A stretch of 64,000 bases of DNA from Pegoplata infirma (taxonomy: Eukaryota; Arthropoda; Insecta; Diptera; Anthomyiidae), in assembly GCA_963921195.1 (NCBI GenBank), contig OY992540.1, positions 13,585,136-13,649,135 of the forward strand, given 5' to 3'. The translations under genes were made by a program, and so were the position numbers. The notes beneath the pieces were generated by a model. That model made no database searches, had not been told where the DNA came from, and worked only from the letters and a program-made list of their open reading frames with translations. Numbering within the stretch: the first letter of the stretch is position 1; each line of letters begins with the position of its first letter. Positions 10,367-22,595 of the stretch are shown one piece after another.

Positions 10367-11583
10367 TGGGGCATTCCATGTCAAATCGGACACTTTGAAA
10401 ATTTTTTTTTTTAGATTTTCCCAATATGTTTACAGTTTTTAGTACCCTTCGAAAACTCTTTCGTGGTAAATTTTCAGATTTTTTTGATGACCCGTTCAAA
10501 AGATATCGAATTTTTAAAAATTGGTAGTTTGTTCCTTTACTCAAACTTCTTTTACTCATAATTCCTTCAATAATTGTCCAAATTTTAATTTTTTTTTTTC
10601 AAAATTTTTGTTTTTTTTACGTACTTTTTAAAAAAATCACAAAAAATTCTTAAAAGCGCTCTATTTTTTGATAATGTTTGTACTCTTCGATTTTTTTTTA
10701 AATTTTTTTGTGTAAAACTTCTATCGATTCTACAAATTTTTTGCCCAGGAGGATCGTGGGATAACGATTATTACTATTTTTTAAAATTTTTTGAAAAAAT
10801 TTTATTGTAATTTTCCAATCTTAAAATCATTTCTACTGCTCCAATGGTGCGTTATAGAGGGGTCATTTATAAGACTGACCCTCATTAATTTTTACGTCTT
10901 AACATTTCTTTGGAACAAACTTATACCCTATCTCCCATTTCTAAGGGGATCCCACACAAAACGATATTTTTTAAAATTTGCTCCAACCGCAAATTTTAAA
11001 AAATGTCGTTTTGTGTGGGAGCTCCCTTAGAAATGAGAGATAGAGTATTAGTTTATTCCAATGAAATGTTAAGACTTAAAAATAAATGGGGGTCGGTCTT
11101 ACAAATGACCCCTCTATGACGCACCATTGGAGCAGTAGGAATGATTTGAAAATTAGATAATTACAAGAACATTTTTTCAAAAAATTTAAAAAAATAGTAA
11201 TAATCGTTATCCCACGATCCTCCCGGGCAAAAAGTTTGTAGAATCGATAGAAGTTTTACATAAAAAAATTTCAAAAAAATCGAAGAGTACAAACATTTTC
11301 AAAAATGAGATTTCAATTTTAAAATTAAAATTTTAAAAACAAAAATTTTGGAAAAAAAAATTGAAATTTGGACTATTATTGAAGAAGTTATGTGGAAAAG
11401 AAATGTGAGTAAAGAAACAAACTACCAATTTTTAAAAATTCGATATCTTTTGAACGGGTCATCAAAAAAATCTGAAAATTTACCACGAAGAAGTTTTCGA
11501 AGGGTACTAAATACTGTAAACAAATTGGGAAAATCTAAAAAAAAACTATTTTCAAAGTGTCCGATTTGACATGGAATGCCCCA
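10367..11583. mobile_element. 1.2-kb near-full-length palindromic element, TGGGGCATTCC ends
   Basis: TGGGGCATTCCATGTCAAAT at the left is mirrored at the right and the two halves pair almost throughout, with the turn near 10985-10995 (ACAAAACGATATTTTTTAAA against its inverse). TATA (or TA) flanks both ends. Related but longer palindromes, with an extra middle section, lie at 17329-18187 and 31010-32443. Transcripts would form a long hairpin. Reading frames here are shadows of the repeat. Confidence 0.85.
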
Positions 11584-11696
11584 TATATTGTAGAAAACAA
11601 AACGATTACGTTTTGGATTTTCCCCTATTATATAAAAACGATTTACTAAGGCTTTAATTGAACAGGTAAAATTAATTTAATCTACATTATATGAAG

Positions 11697-12104
11697 TAGA
11701 GATAGGAGCGTAAGTGACTTTTGACTTACTCACGCAAACAATAATGGAATCACTCACGCTCATTTCTTGTTTACTCACTATTCACGTGAGTAAAAGAAAA
11801 AAACTGCTCACGCTACGCGTTTCTCACGCCAGATTCGAATACACACTTACGCGTGAGTCACGAAAGCTCTACTAACGCTATGAAACTTAAAAAAAAAAAC
11901 AGGTAAAAAATATTTTTTTGCAATAAATGAAAAAGAAAAACAAAATCAAATCGCGGAAAAAAAATTGGATCGCTCACTTATTACTCACGCAGATTTTTTT
12001 TTAATTCACGCTCACTTACAATTATGTGATTGGAATAAAAATGACTCACACTCACGTGAGATTCACATAAATCAAACATATAACGTGAGCAGAGTCCATC
12101 TCTA
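11697..12104. mobile_element. hAT-type MITE, TAGAGATGGGC family, 408 bp
   Basis: Ends TAGAGATAGGAGCG and the inverse of TCCATCTCTA are flanked by an exact 8-bp duplication ATATGAAG (11689-11696, 12105-12112). The arms are made of degenerate CTCACG/CGTGAG words. Family members are at 21159-23144 and 43135-44557; fragments near 49800-49864 and 58350-58410. Confidence 0.88.
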
Positions 12105-12110
12105 ATATGA

Positions 12111-13211
12111 AGTGTCCGACCGAATATTCAGATTAGTCTAAAATGACCGAATATTTTGTAAAATTATTGAATTGATCTAATCTAGTGATTGAAATAATCT
12201 CGTTTTCGGTTTTGTTTACTTATATTTCTTTAAATATTACGCTATCATTTAGAAATAATATTAAAAAAATAATTTTTAATTTAAATTTAATTTTTTTTTA
12301 GTTAAAAAGTAAAAAAATTATAAAAAGTAAAAAAAAAACTTTTGCTAGAAAATAGTTTATAATGATATCTATACACTGTGGTACAGGGTATAATGAGTTT
12401 GTACTGATGTTTGTAACTTCCCGAAATATTGGTCCTAGACCCACTCTTAAGTATACCGGTCGACTTAGAATCACTTTTTGAGTCGATTTAGCAATGTCCG
12501 TCCGTCTGTCTGTCCATGTAAACGGTGTAAACACGATACAGGTTTTTTAGTCAAATTGAAATTTGAAACTTAAGCCTCTTTTGGCCCAAGGACGAAATTG
12601 TAAAAAATCTGTCTATATTTAGACCTAGCCCCCATATAAAGGTCCTCTTTAGTGTTGGCTCAAATGACTCTAATAACCGCATTTTAAAAGGTGTCTTTTC
12701 GAAATTTGGCAGGTAATCATGTTTTATCCACACAAATCACCATTACGAATTAAAGAAATTAAAGAAATCGGACCAGTTCTTCTTGTAGCCCCCATATAAA
12801 CCACCTTCCCGATTTTCACATAAATCTCTCAAATTTCATGAAAATAGAAAATATTTAATTAAAATTCTGTTTGTGTATGTTAAACGCGTACTTTAATAAT
12901 CTTGTCAAATCTGATTATCATCGGACCATTTTTGTACTTAGGTCCCATATGAAAATTTCGCCGGATATTCAGTTGAAGCGGTTTATTGTCAACAAAAAGA
13001 AGCCTATTCCACTCAAATTTGATTTGTGAGTGCTTTTTACACTTTTTAAAGATTTGACAAAATATAGATCTAATCAGACCATGTTTGAACTTGGGAAACT
13101 CTGGTGTAGGGTATTATATGGTCGGTCTTGACCGACTCTATTTTTCTTACTTGTTTTTTCTGAAAAAGCACCGAATACCGATATTTTACCGAATATTCGG
13201 TCACACTCTAA
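12111..13211. mobile_element. Probable TIR element with GTGTCCGACCGAATATTC ends
   Basis: The left end GTGTCCGACCGAATATTC pairs with GAATATTCGGTCACACTCTA at the right, both with internal CCGAATATT repeats. A DINE-like copy sits between them. I see no clear TSD, partly because the hAT MITE at 11697-12104 landed exactly at the left edge. Confidence 0.5.
12370..13156 (+). mobile_element. DINE-like element, family 2
   Basis: It starts ATACACTGTGGTACAGGGTA, contains GAGTCGATTTAGCAATGTCC followed by a short GTCC/GTCT microsatellite, a long block with CCCCATATAAA and TTGACAA motifs, and ends in the hairpin GGTCGGTCTTGACCGACT before CTTACTTGTTT. The order copies family 1 but the sequences differ. Other copies: 14226-17328 (-), 43350-44178 (-), 54858-56265 (-), 59273-60831 (+). 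Confidence 0.8.
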
Positions 13212-13216
13212 TGACG

Positions 13217-14225
13217 AACTTTGCATTGCGATTCAGTAACTATCTGATAAATTTTTATAGAATAGAATTAAATCAATTCTGAAAATCAGTTATTTTGAAA
13301 ATTTAACAAATTGGATTTGAAAAGCCACGTGTTAAGGGCATTGTTTTTAATTTGGGAGATAATTGTGTTTGAAATATTTCTAACACAGGTTAATTAGTAT
13401 TTAATCTAACACAGGTTAATAAATAATAAAGAACAGTAAACCCTGATGCAGGTGGACCAAAAATTAAAACGATTAGTTCTAGAAATTATATTTCTGGAAA
13501 TTAAAATTTTAATCTTTCAAGCAAGGTTGAAGGAAATAACGGTATAGGTATTCGAAATTTATTTACTTTGATATCGTTAAAAACTATACTTAAATTTTGA
13601 TTTTTTTGAAATTTGAATTTCGAAATTTGTGTTGGAGATCGCCAACACAAATTTTAAGTAAAAAATCGTACGATACATACCGGTAACTTGAAAAAATGTT
13701 TTTGAGAGCCGGAATTTCCGTAAATCGAAGGTTTTGTTGTCGGTTGTCAATTTTTTTTAGAATTTTGAAGCCATACCTGTTCCGTTCCTGTTTTTGACTT
13801 TAACATTCTAAGATTAAGTTTGGATAAATAATTATTTCTAAAAAAAAGATGTCTGTTTAAATAGGATTTGACTTTAACTATAGCATATAATGTCGTAGTA
13901 TCTTAATTAAATGCATAATAAATTTATAACACACCCTCTTTTAAATTTGTTCAAAATCACGTTAATGTCATAAAATTATTAAACATGTGATATTTATTAT
14001 TTATACTTGTATAGTAATTTTTTACCGTGTGAATTTTGTTATTGTTATCAAAATAATCAATTCAAAATAATTTTATTTGTTAGTTGTTTTGTAGAATTAT
14101 TAAAAAAAAGTTATTAATTTACAAGAAAATTATTTAAAGTTTTTAAAGAAACATTTTAAGTCCAGTTTCAAATAGAGTTGAGCCTGTGACATGCTCCTTC
14201 TTAAACAACAAAACGAAAAAAAAAA
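13217..14225. other. Unclassified interval with a small hairpin
   Basis: A near-perfect 13-bp stem (AAATTTGTGTTGG / CCAACACAAATTT) with a short loop lies at 13623-13654, and CTAACACAGGTTAAT occurs twice near 13380 and 13409. Otherwise AT-rich sequence without recognised features. Confidence 0.5.
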
Positions 14226-14399
14226 AACAAGTAAGAAAGTTATAGTCGGTCAAGACCGACCATATGATACTCTACACCAGTGTTTCCCGGAAAATGGGTC
14301 CCAAGTCCAAACATGGAACGATTGGATCTGTCGATGTTAGATCTTTATTTAGTGTAGAAAACACACACAGGTAAAATCTATATATATAATTTCCCTATT

Positions 14400-16600
14400 T
14401 GTGTGTTCCTCTTTTTTTGTCTATCCAGAGCTTTTTGAAGCCCACTGATGAGCTACAAAAATGAAAATTGGCATGCATATAGTAAAACACCTGGGGCAGA
14501 TCCTAACGTAGCCGGATTTTCGATTTTTTGCCTGTTGGCGGAGAAATAAGCGGGAAAGTAGGCGTGGCAAAATTCAATTTTTTGACGTTTTTGCTTAATT
14601 TCAAGCCCCCAAATGACTTAGGAAGCTGAAAATTTTTTAGAATATAGTCCTAACGATGCCGAATATCCCCAAGTAGTCGGATTTAAAATTTTCGCAATGT
14701 GGGAGGAGAATTGAGGGGAAAAGTGGAGTGGCAAAATTTAGATTTTTTTAACATTTTTACTTCTTTTGAAGCCCCCAAATGACTAAGGAAGCTGAAAATT
14801 TCCTAGAATATAGTCCTAACGATGGCACATATCCCCAAGTAATCGGATTTAAAATTTTCGCAATGTGGGCGGAGAATTGAGGGAAAAGTGTCGTAGCAAA
14901 ATTGTGTTTTTTTTTTTAATTTTTACTTCTTTTGAAGCCCCCAAATGACTTAGGAAGCGGAAAATTGCAAAGCATTTAGTTTTAACAATGAAGCATATCC
15001 TGAAGTAATCGGATTTAAATTTTTTAGACTGTGGAAGGAGAATTAAGAGAAAAATGGGCGTGGCAAAATTGTGTTTTTTAATATTTAATTTGAAGACCCC
15101 CAATGACCTATGAAGATGAAAATTGGCATTTTTGCTTATTTTAATGTCCTCTAATGACTTAGGAAGCTGAAAATTTCCTAGCATATAGTCCTATCGATGA
15201 AGCATATCCTGAAGTAATCGAATTTTAAATTTTTGGACTGTGGGCGGAGAATTGAAAGGAAAATGGGGAGTGAAAAAATTGGAATTTTTAACATTTTAAC
15301 TTCTTTTGAAGCCCTCAAAGGAAGCGGAAAATGCACAGAATTGGCATGTGTATAGAAGGTTTCATGTGGAAGATCAACACGAGCCCGGATTTTTGATATC
15401 CAGTGTATGGGTAGAGAATAAGGAAGGCAAAGGGCGTGGTAAATTTATTTCCATTTATTTTCTGAATATATATTTTATTTTTTTTTTGTGTTTCTCTAAT
15501 TTTTTGTGCCTTTTGAATCTCATTGATGGACTTAAAAGCTTAATATTGGCATTTGTATAGTAAAACACCAGGGACAGATTCTTACGAAGCCGGGTTTTTT
15601 GCCTGTGGGCGGTAAATTGCGAGAAAAAGGGGACTTGGCAAAGTTATTTTTTTTTTTAACATTTTAGAGTATTTTTAAGCTCCGCCCCAATAAATTAGGA
15701 AGCTGAAATTCACTAACATGTAGTCCTAACTATGAAGCATATTCTAAAGTAGCCGATTTAACATTTTTGCAATGTAGACGTGTGTTGAGAGGAAAAAGGG
15801 GCAAGGCAATATTTTTTTTATTTTTTTTAACTTAACTAACTTTAAAGCCCTAATGACCTACGCAGCCGAAAATTGGGCAGCATATTGTCCTGACACTGGA
15901 TCATGTCCTTAGGTAGTCAGACTTAAAATTTTTGGACTGTGGACGGAGAATTAAGAGGGAAAAGGGGCGCGGATACGAGTATAGAACTAACGATGGAGCT
16001 TATCCTAAATTAGTCAGATTTAAAAATTTTAAAATATGGACGGAGAATTCTTACCTAATTTTGAAGACACCTTATGACCTTGAAAGATGAAAATTGGGAT
16101 GCATATGGTACGGACTTTGGCAAAGATCAGCACTGACCTGGATATCCAGCTAAAGGGCGGAGATACAAAAAATTCCATTGTGAATTTTGTTCAGTTTATA
16201 TATATAATCTGTAACGTTGTCGGATTTTTGGCCTTCAAGACAGGGGAGTGGCGGAAGATGGCGAATTTTAGTTTTTAAACATTAAGGTGGTTATTCATAA
16301 AAACTGAAATATAACTAAAGTAAGTTTTTTTGACAGAAATTGCAGGCATATTTGTCAAAAAAACCTGCAATAAGTCTACTGTAAGTATTATGAATAACAG
16401 CCTTAAACTATTTCTGAAACCCCTAATGACCAAGGAAGCTGAAGATTGTAAAACATAAAGTATTGACAATGGATCATATCCTTATGAAGTCAGATTTAAT
16501 ATTTAAACTGTGTACGGAGAATTTTAAGGATTTAAGTGAAAAAATTGTGTTTTTTAACATTTTAGCTAATTTTACAACCATTCATTAATAAGGCTGGATT
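14400..16600 (+). repeat. Tandem array, about 166-bp unit
   Basis: The word AAGCCCCCAAATGAC recurs at 14603, 14769 and 14935, giving a 166-bp period; later units are more diverged. Each unit also holds TAGTCCTAACGATG, GTAATCGGATTTAAA and GTGGGCGGAGAATTGAG with GGCGTGGCAAAATT. Reading frames such as one on the minus strand at 14849-15184 are by-products of the array. Confidence 0.85.
16286..16402. mobile_element. 117-bp MITE with TTAA flanks
   Basis: GGTGGTTATTCATAA and TTATGAATAACAGCC form the ends and TTAA lies on both sides (16282-16285, 16403-16406). A TTAA target is typical of piggyBac and Kolobok elements. It interrupts a unit of the 166-bp array. A second internal stem (GTAAGTTTTTTTGACA / TGTCAAAAAAACC) surrounds the centre. 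Confidence 0.7.
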
Positions 16601-17328
16601 ACTCAATGCTCCGTTATAAAATCACTCTCCGTAAAATTTAACTTTTCCATACAAATTTTGACATAAGACCATGGGACAGAACCACACGATGGATTTTTGA
16701 TATCCGGTTTAAGGACGGGCGTGCCAAATTTAGTTTTAAAATTTTATCAGTAAAATCTTTTATACTCATTAAATTTTTTCCAGTTTGGGAAATATATTGA
16801 TGTAACTCAATCTAGCAATATTAAATTTTTTAAGCACAAACATAATTTTTTATAAAGTGTGGTAAAAAATTAGAATTATTGGTAAAAGTGATTTGGTGTT
16901 TCGCCTGGCAGGGACAGGCTATTCGACTAGTTTTAGTATAATTGGCTTATTTTTTGTCAATTGACCGATTTAACTAAATATCGGTCCAAATTTATATATG
17001 GGGGAATAAGTCCAAAAATGGTCCAATTATATTCCGATTTGATAAGGTTACTTAAGTACACGTTTAAAACCTAAAAATAAAATGTTTATCAAATATTTCC
17101 ATTTTTATGAATTTTGAGGAAATTATGTGAATATCGGGAGGGTGGTTTGTATGGGGACGACCAGAAGGACTGACCCGATTCCTTTGAAATTTGGTATGAT
17201 GGCTTGCGCGTACAAAATATTATTACCTGTTAAATTTCAAAACGATATCTATTATAATGCGGTTATTAGAAACTCTTAAGCGAAATTCAAAGGGGGCGGT
17301 TGTATGGGAGCTAGGTCTTAACATGGAC

Positions 17329-18187
17329 GATTATTACTATTTTTTAAAATTTTTTGAAAAAATTTTATTGTAATTTTCCAATCTTAAAATCATTTCTACT
17401 GCTCCAATGGTGCGTCATAGAGGGGTCCTTTATAAGACCGACCCCCATTAATTTTTACGTTTTAACATTTCTTTGGAACTAACTAATACCCTATCTCCAA
17501 TTTATAAGGGGGCTCCTACACAAAACGACATTTTTTAAAATTTGTTTCAACCGCTCTAACTGCCCTAATAGTGCCCTTAGAGCAACAAAATATATGACCG
17601 ACCCACAATATTTTTTTAGTCCAAACATTTTTTCTGAACACACCTACCCTCTATTTTTAACTGTTAAGGCGGTCCCCATACAATTTTTTTTATTTTTTGT
17701 AAATTTGTTTTATTTAATCAGCTTCTACCGGTCTAATGGTGCATCCGAGAGGGGTCATTACTGAGACCGACCCCCATTTATTTTTACCCAACAAAATTTT
17801 TTCAAAACATACCTACGCCCTATCTCCACTCCCTAAGTAGGCTCCTATACAAATTACATTTTTATAAAATTTGCTCCAACTGTTATTTGTATGGGAGCCT
17901 ACTAAGGGAGTGGAGATAGGGCGTAGGTATATTTTGAAAAAATGTTGTAGGGTAAAAATAAATGGGGATCGGTCTCACTAATGACCCCTCTCGGACGCAC
18001 CATTGGACCGGTGGAAGCTGATTAAATAAAACAAATTTACAAAAAATAAAAAAAATTGTATGGGGACCGCCTTAACAGTTAAAAATAGAGGGTAGGTGTG
18101 TTCAGAAAAAATGTTTGGACTAAAAAAATATTGTGGGTCGGTCATACATTTTGTTGCTCTAAGGGCACTATTAGGGCAGTTAGAGCG
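17329..18187. mobile_element. Palindromic element, long variant, truncated both sides
   Basis: It starts as GATTATTACTATTTTTTAAA, as inside 10367-11583, then adds a middle section (CAACCGCTCTAACTGCCCTA, CTACCCTC, GGTGCATCCGAGAGGGGTCA) and folds back near 17880. The second half repeats the first in inverse and stops at AGAGCGGTT. Relationship to 31010-32443 is close. Confidence 0.75.
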
Positions 18188-18763
18188 GTTCACTGCAGTG
18201 GTTCAAAAGTTATAAGCAAATGAGTGAATTTCGGCAACGGTTTTTCTGGAATTTACGAGTTAAAACACACGGTAACTTTCGAACGACAATTCTGAGGATG
18301 CTGAAGTGGGACATATATATTTTCCGTTCCTCTGGTCCAATTCGTTTTAAATTTCAGCCAAATCGATCCAGTCGTTCAAAAGTTATTACCAAAGCCGTGA
18401 ATTTCAGATTAGTTTCACCTTAAATTCACGTGTTGAAAACCCGTTAAACATGTTTAAAAAAATATAAAAAAATATTTTACAAGGTATTTTTGTCACTCAA
18501 AAATATTTTTAAACTAAAACAAAAAAAAATACACTCAAAAAAAATTTTACACTCAAAAAAAATTTTACACTCAAAAAATAAAAATTAGTAAATTATTTTT
18601 TTTTTTTTTCAAAAATTACTAAAAAAAAGTTTACACAAAATAAAATATTTCTAACCAAAAATTTTATTTTTTTCACGTTAGAAAATTTGCTATCACTTAA
18701 AAAGGGCATTGTGGAGGGTATTCATAGATTCGGCCAAGTCGAATTTAACTTTTCTACTTGTTT
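18188..18763 (+). mobile_element. DINE-1-like element (family 1), 3' half
   Basis: It begins inside block B (AGTGGTTCAAAAGTTATAAG), includes the second block-B-like repeat, the ACACTCAAAAAAAATTTT array (about 18520-18580) and the 3' hairpin ATTCGGCCAAGTCGAAT with CTTGTTT. It is joined directly to the truncated palindromic element. Confidence 0.8.
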
Positions 18764-19987
18764 TTTTTTGCATTTTCAACAGCGAATAAATAAAATTAAA
18801 GACGTGATAGAAAAATTTTGAGAAAAGATTTGGAATCAACGTAATGGAAACAAGTCAAATTCTCTAAAAAACTTCTGAGACTTTAAACCAGATCCAAAAA
18901 CCTTCGATTTGTTGAGCGATGTAATCAAGAAAATTACAATTGGACTTATGATCCCGAGTGAATGAGCCAAAATAACGGACATACATTCAACCTAACCTTA
19001 AAACTATAACAACAGTAACTTAAATCAAAAACGTTTTAATGTTTTTTTGATGAGAGTAACTGGAATTTTATTCCCCAGGAGGATAATAAATTTACAAGTA
19101 TTGGAATATTTTTTTGTATTTATTGGCAATTAATGCTTTTAGTATGAATAATTTCGAATAATTGAAAAAAACCATTTAAATTAAACTAAACACGGAATAA
19201 CCAGAATATTTAAAATTCTGAATATTATCTGAATTATCTATGCAAAATAAATTTATTCACAAAAAATCCATACGTATTTTCTTCAAATAAATCATATTTG
19301 TTATTAACTTTTATTTCTAACCATAATGTTTGTTGTTTTTTTTTTTACAACGGCATTTCCGGTAGCAGATTTTTACATAGCTATTAACGTTATCGTCGTC
19401 GTAACTGTTTCCAAGAAATTCCCCTATTTATCGTAAATAATTATAATGCAAGATTAAAGTCCAATAAATTTTTGTTTGACGTAGTTTAAGCTAATCATAG
19501 AGAGTTGAGATGAGAAGAGACTAGAATTGGCTTAAAAGAGATTAAACTTAAAACGTGTATTTGTCATGCAAGTGGAAAAAAGTGTGCATTTAATATGCTA
19601 TTAGATGCTATTAGATGCTATAAAATAAAATTACCAAACTGCATGTGTAGTTGAGGTAAAAATAATCCCAGCAAAATTTTCCGTTCTAAATAATCGGTTT
19701 GCGGAACGCATGATAATACCCTGCAATCGGTTCTACTTAACATTCCAGAATCAATGTTTTTTGTTTGAAATTGTCCCGAAAGCAACCGTTTTTTAGGGCA
19801 AGTAATTTTTTTTGAAAAATAATTTTACATAGAATATATTCAAGAACCTATTGTAAATAGGAAAGAACCTATTGTAATAGGAATCTGTTTTAAAAAAATT
19901 TCCTGGGATTGCACCACTTTACAAAAAAAAATTAAATATTTTTAAATGTGTTTAGTATGTGTTAGTTCTGCCGACAAAATTTTTTGA
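18764..19987. other. Unclassified AT-rich interval
   Basis: CCCAGCAAAATTTTCCG near 19668 resembles the CCCAGCAAA terminus but has no visible partner. ATTAGATGCT is repeated near 19600. No gene recognised. Confidence 0.5.
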
Positions 19988-20304
19988 GTGTGTTTCAGTG
20001 TTGCCACCAATAGATTTAGAAATTACACAAAAAATTACCCAAAATCTCACAAATTACACAAAATTTTTTATTTTGTCATTCCGTAACCCCTGGTCTACAC
20101 CTGATTTTTTTTTTGGTGGCAATAAGCAATAACGTATGCAAAATGAATAAAAAAACTGCTTGCGTCTATTATGATGAATTCCAAACAAAGATGGCGTACG
20201 ATTTTGATGTTTAATTGCCTGCAATAGTTGCTCAGACAAATTGCCAAGCAATTATTGCTACATTAATTTTGACGTTATATAAATTTTGATGTTTTGTCTA
20301 AGTA

Positions 20305-20640
20305 TTTTTATCAGTTGTGGACACTAAAATATCGAAATATCGGTCAGAGAGCCCTTAAAGTATATTTACATTATTGATCCTTGATCGATTTTTAAACATT
20401 CTCTGAATGTTCGTCCGTCCGTCTGTATAAAACATACTGCAGTCCAAAATAAAAAAATCTAGACTCTTGAGATTGGCACGAATTTGTCGTATAGTAGGCT
20501 AAGTTCGTAAATGGGCAAAATCGGTCCAGGTGGAAAAATGTTTCCCCTTGAAAAACTAAACCATCCTCTGAAAAACGAAATTTTTTGTGTGATTTTTTTG
20601 TATTTTTGTTCAACAAATGAAACAATTTTCAGTCCGCCTC
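20305..20640 (+). mobile_element. DINE-1-like fragment
   Basis: ATCGAAATATCGGTCAGAGA, TTGATCGATTTTTAAACATT and a short GTCCGTCC microsatellite follow the family-1 order. The 5' palindrome and 3' hairpin are absent. Confidence 0.6.
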
Positions 20641-21967
20641 CTTTTGTAGGCGTGGATAAAAAAAAATAATTTTAATAATGATAAAATTTTTTTAATATTG
20701 ATACAATTGTAATAATTAAGTGCAAAAATCATTATAAATCAACTTGCCAAAATTTATCGCGTGGGGAAAAGTGTCCCCCAAAATGGGGATATTAAAAGAT
20801 GTTGAATAACAATTTTCAGATTTGGGAATAGGGATTCTCCAGAAAAATTTTTAATTAAAAAAATTTTAGAGCGTTGTTTTTCGACATCTAACAAGGAAGG
20901 TCTTTCACAGGGTACCCACCGATTGTCCTGAAACTTGAATATGGGAATGAGGGGGGAAAAATTAGAGTTACCTGTTTTTTTAGCTGCCCAATCTCAAATT
21001 TAAAAAAAAAGGGTTGCCACTTTATGAAAAAATAATGGCTTTCGGGAAAATCGGTATAAAAGCCGAACTAGCAGGAATTTCGCCAAACGAAAAAATACGT
21101 GTCAGCTTAATTTTGATAGAGATTATTATAATTGATTTTGGCGGTCGTACGTATATATTAGAGATGGGATCGTGAGTGACTTTTCAATCACGATCACGCA
21201 CGCTCACGAAAAAAAAATTGTAATCACGCACGATCACGCACGAACATTTTTTTCCTGCTCACGCTCACGCACGCTCACGTGAGTAGAAAAAAATTTAATC
21301 ACGCTCACGATGTAATCACGATCACGAAATACTCACGAATTAAAATATGTAAAAAAAAATTATGTCATATTTGGGAAAGTCCTTGAGCCATCCGTGGTGA
21401 CGGCTCGCTGACACACCTGACATCCCCATGACATCTCTATATACCGAGTTGAGGACAGTTTCATAAAAAATTTCAACATTTTCTCAATCATATTCAGCAG
21501 TTGTCAGGGGGTGCTGACATTCCCATGATATTTCCCCTAAGTTGTCTTTGTGGAAATGTCTGATATAGGTCATATGAAAATGCCAAAAATCTTCGTATTT
21601 CCATTAGTTTCTACTTCCATCCAATTTCCTTTATAAATTATCTATATCATATTAAGAAATAACTTTTCGACTTTCCGATGTTTCCGATGTTTTTCTCAGA
21701 AATGAAAAGTTCCCAGATTCAGGGTTGTCCTAAAGTATGGCGCTGGCCACACAAGAATGGGCACAAAGAATTTGGGGCCCCGCTGGAAAGTAAAAAGTTG
21801 CACGACAAAAAAAAAACACATTCTTGTGGTTCAAATTAAATTCATGTTACTACCTGTTTTAAGAAGAATAAACTAAAAAATATATTTTGGGTAGGGATAT
21901 TTTAGCTTAAGTTAATTTTTCTTTACTTATTAAAACCATGATATTCGTGAAAAGAATTTGGTTGCAA

Positions 21968-22595
21968 TAATGTCTCAGAATCTGAGACATATCCTGTACG
22001 AAAAATGTCTCAGAATCTGAGAATATTTTTATACGAAAAACGTCCCGGAATCTGAGAGTTTTCAATACGAAAAATGTCTCAGAATCTGAGACTTTGCATA
22101 CGAAAAGTGTCTCAGAATCTGAGACTTTCTATTTTGGAAAAACTTCTCTGAACTTTAGACTTTTAAAATCTCAGAATCTGAAACTTTTTGTGTACGAAAA
22201 ATATTTCACATTCTGAAACTTTTTATGAAGCAAATATTTCAATGGATTTGAGACTTTTGATATATAACAAATTTCTCCTACACAGAGAAAAATAAATTTC
22301 CAACTGAATTCTTCAGTTGTATCAACTCAAAATTCGGTTGCTGCAACTAAATTTCGCTGTGTCAGATGAATTTTTTAGTTGTTTCAATTAAAAGATAGTT
22401 GTATTAACAAAATTTATTTGTTACTACCGATATTTAGTTGTCACAACCTTAACACAAATACATCAACCGAATTTTTTTTGCAACAACTGAATTTCAGTTG
22501 GAAGTTAGCAAATTTGTTTTCTGTGTGTATAGAAAAAGTCTCAGTGTATACGAAAAATCTGTTAGATTCTGAGACTTTTTCTGAAAGAAAATAAG
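21968..22595 (+). repeat. Minisatellite with palindromic core GTCTCAGATTCTGAGAC (inverse orientation)
   Basis: Units of the form CGAAAAATGTCTCAGAATCTG run from about 21968 to 22275 and resume after a MITE insert at 22530. The same unit in the other orientation fills 63325-64000; a weaker version spans 51265-53900. Confidence 0.8.
22281..22527. mobile_element. 247-bp MITE, CACAGAGAAAA ends, TA flanks
   Basis: CACAGAGAAAAATAAATTTC and its inverse at the right, TA duplicated on both sides (22279-22280, 22528-22529). The interior is a set of CAACTGAATTTCAGTTG-like short palindromes. It split a minisatellite array, whose units continue on both sides. Confidence 0.8.

Larger units (their letters stand above)
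14226..17328 (-). mobile_element. DINE-like element, family 2, expanded by an internal tandem array
   Basis: Read on the plus strand, it opens with CAAGTAAGAAAGTTATAGTC and the GGTCAAGACCGACC hairpin arm. It continues to about 14370 as in the copy at 43350 and resumes near 16930 (TTGGCTTATTTTTTGTCAA). The intervening 2.5 kb is mostly tandem repeats. The 5' end of the element is lost at about 17328, where a palindromic element begins. Confidence 0.75.

Noticed and set aside
14849..15184. 111-residue frame on the minus strand
   Set aside because: It lies wholly within the 166-bp tandem array and is not kept in neighbouring units.
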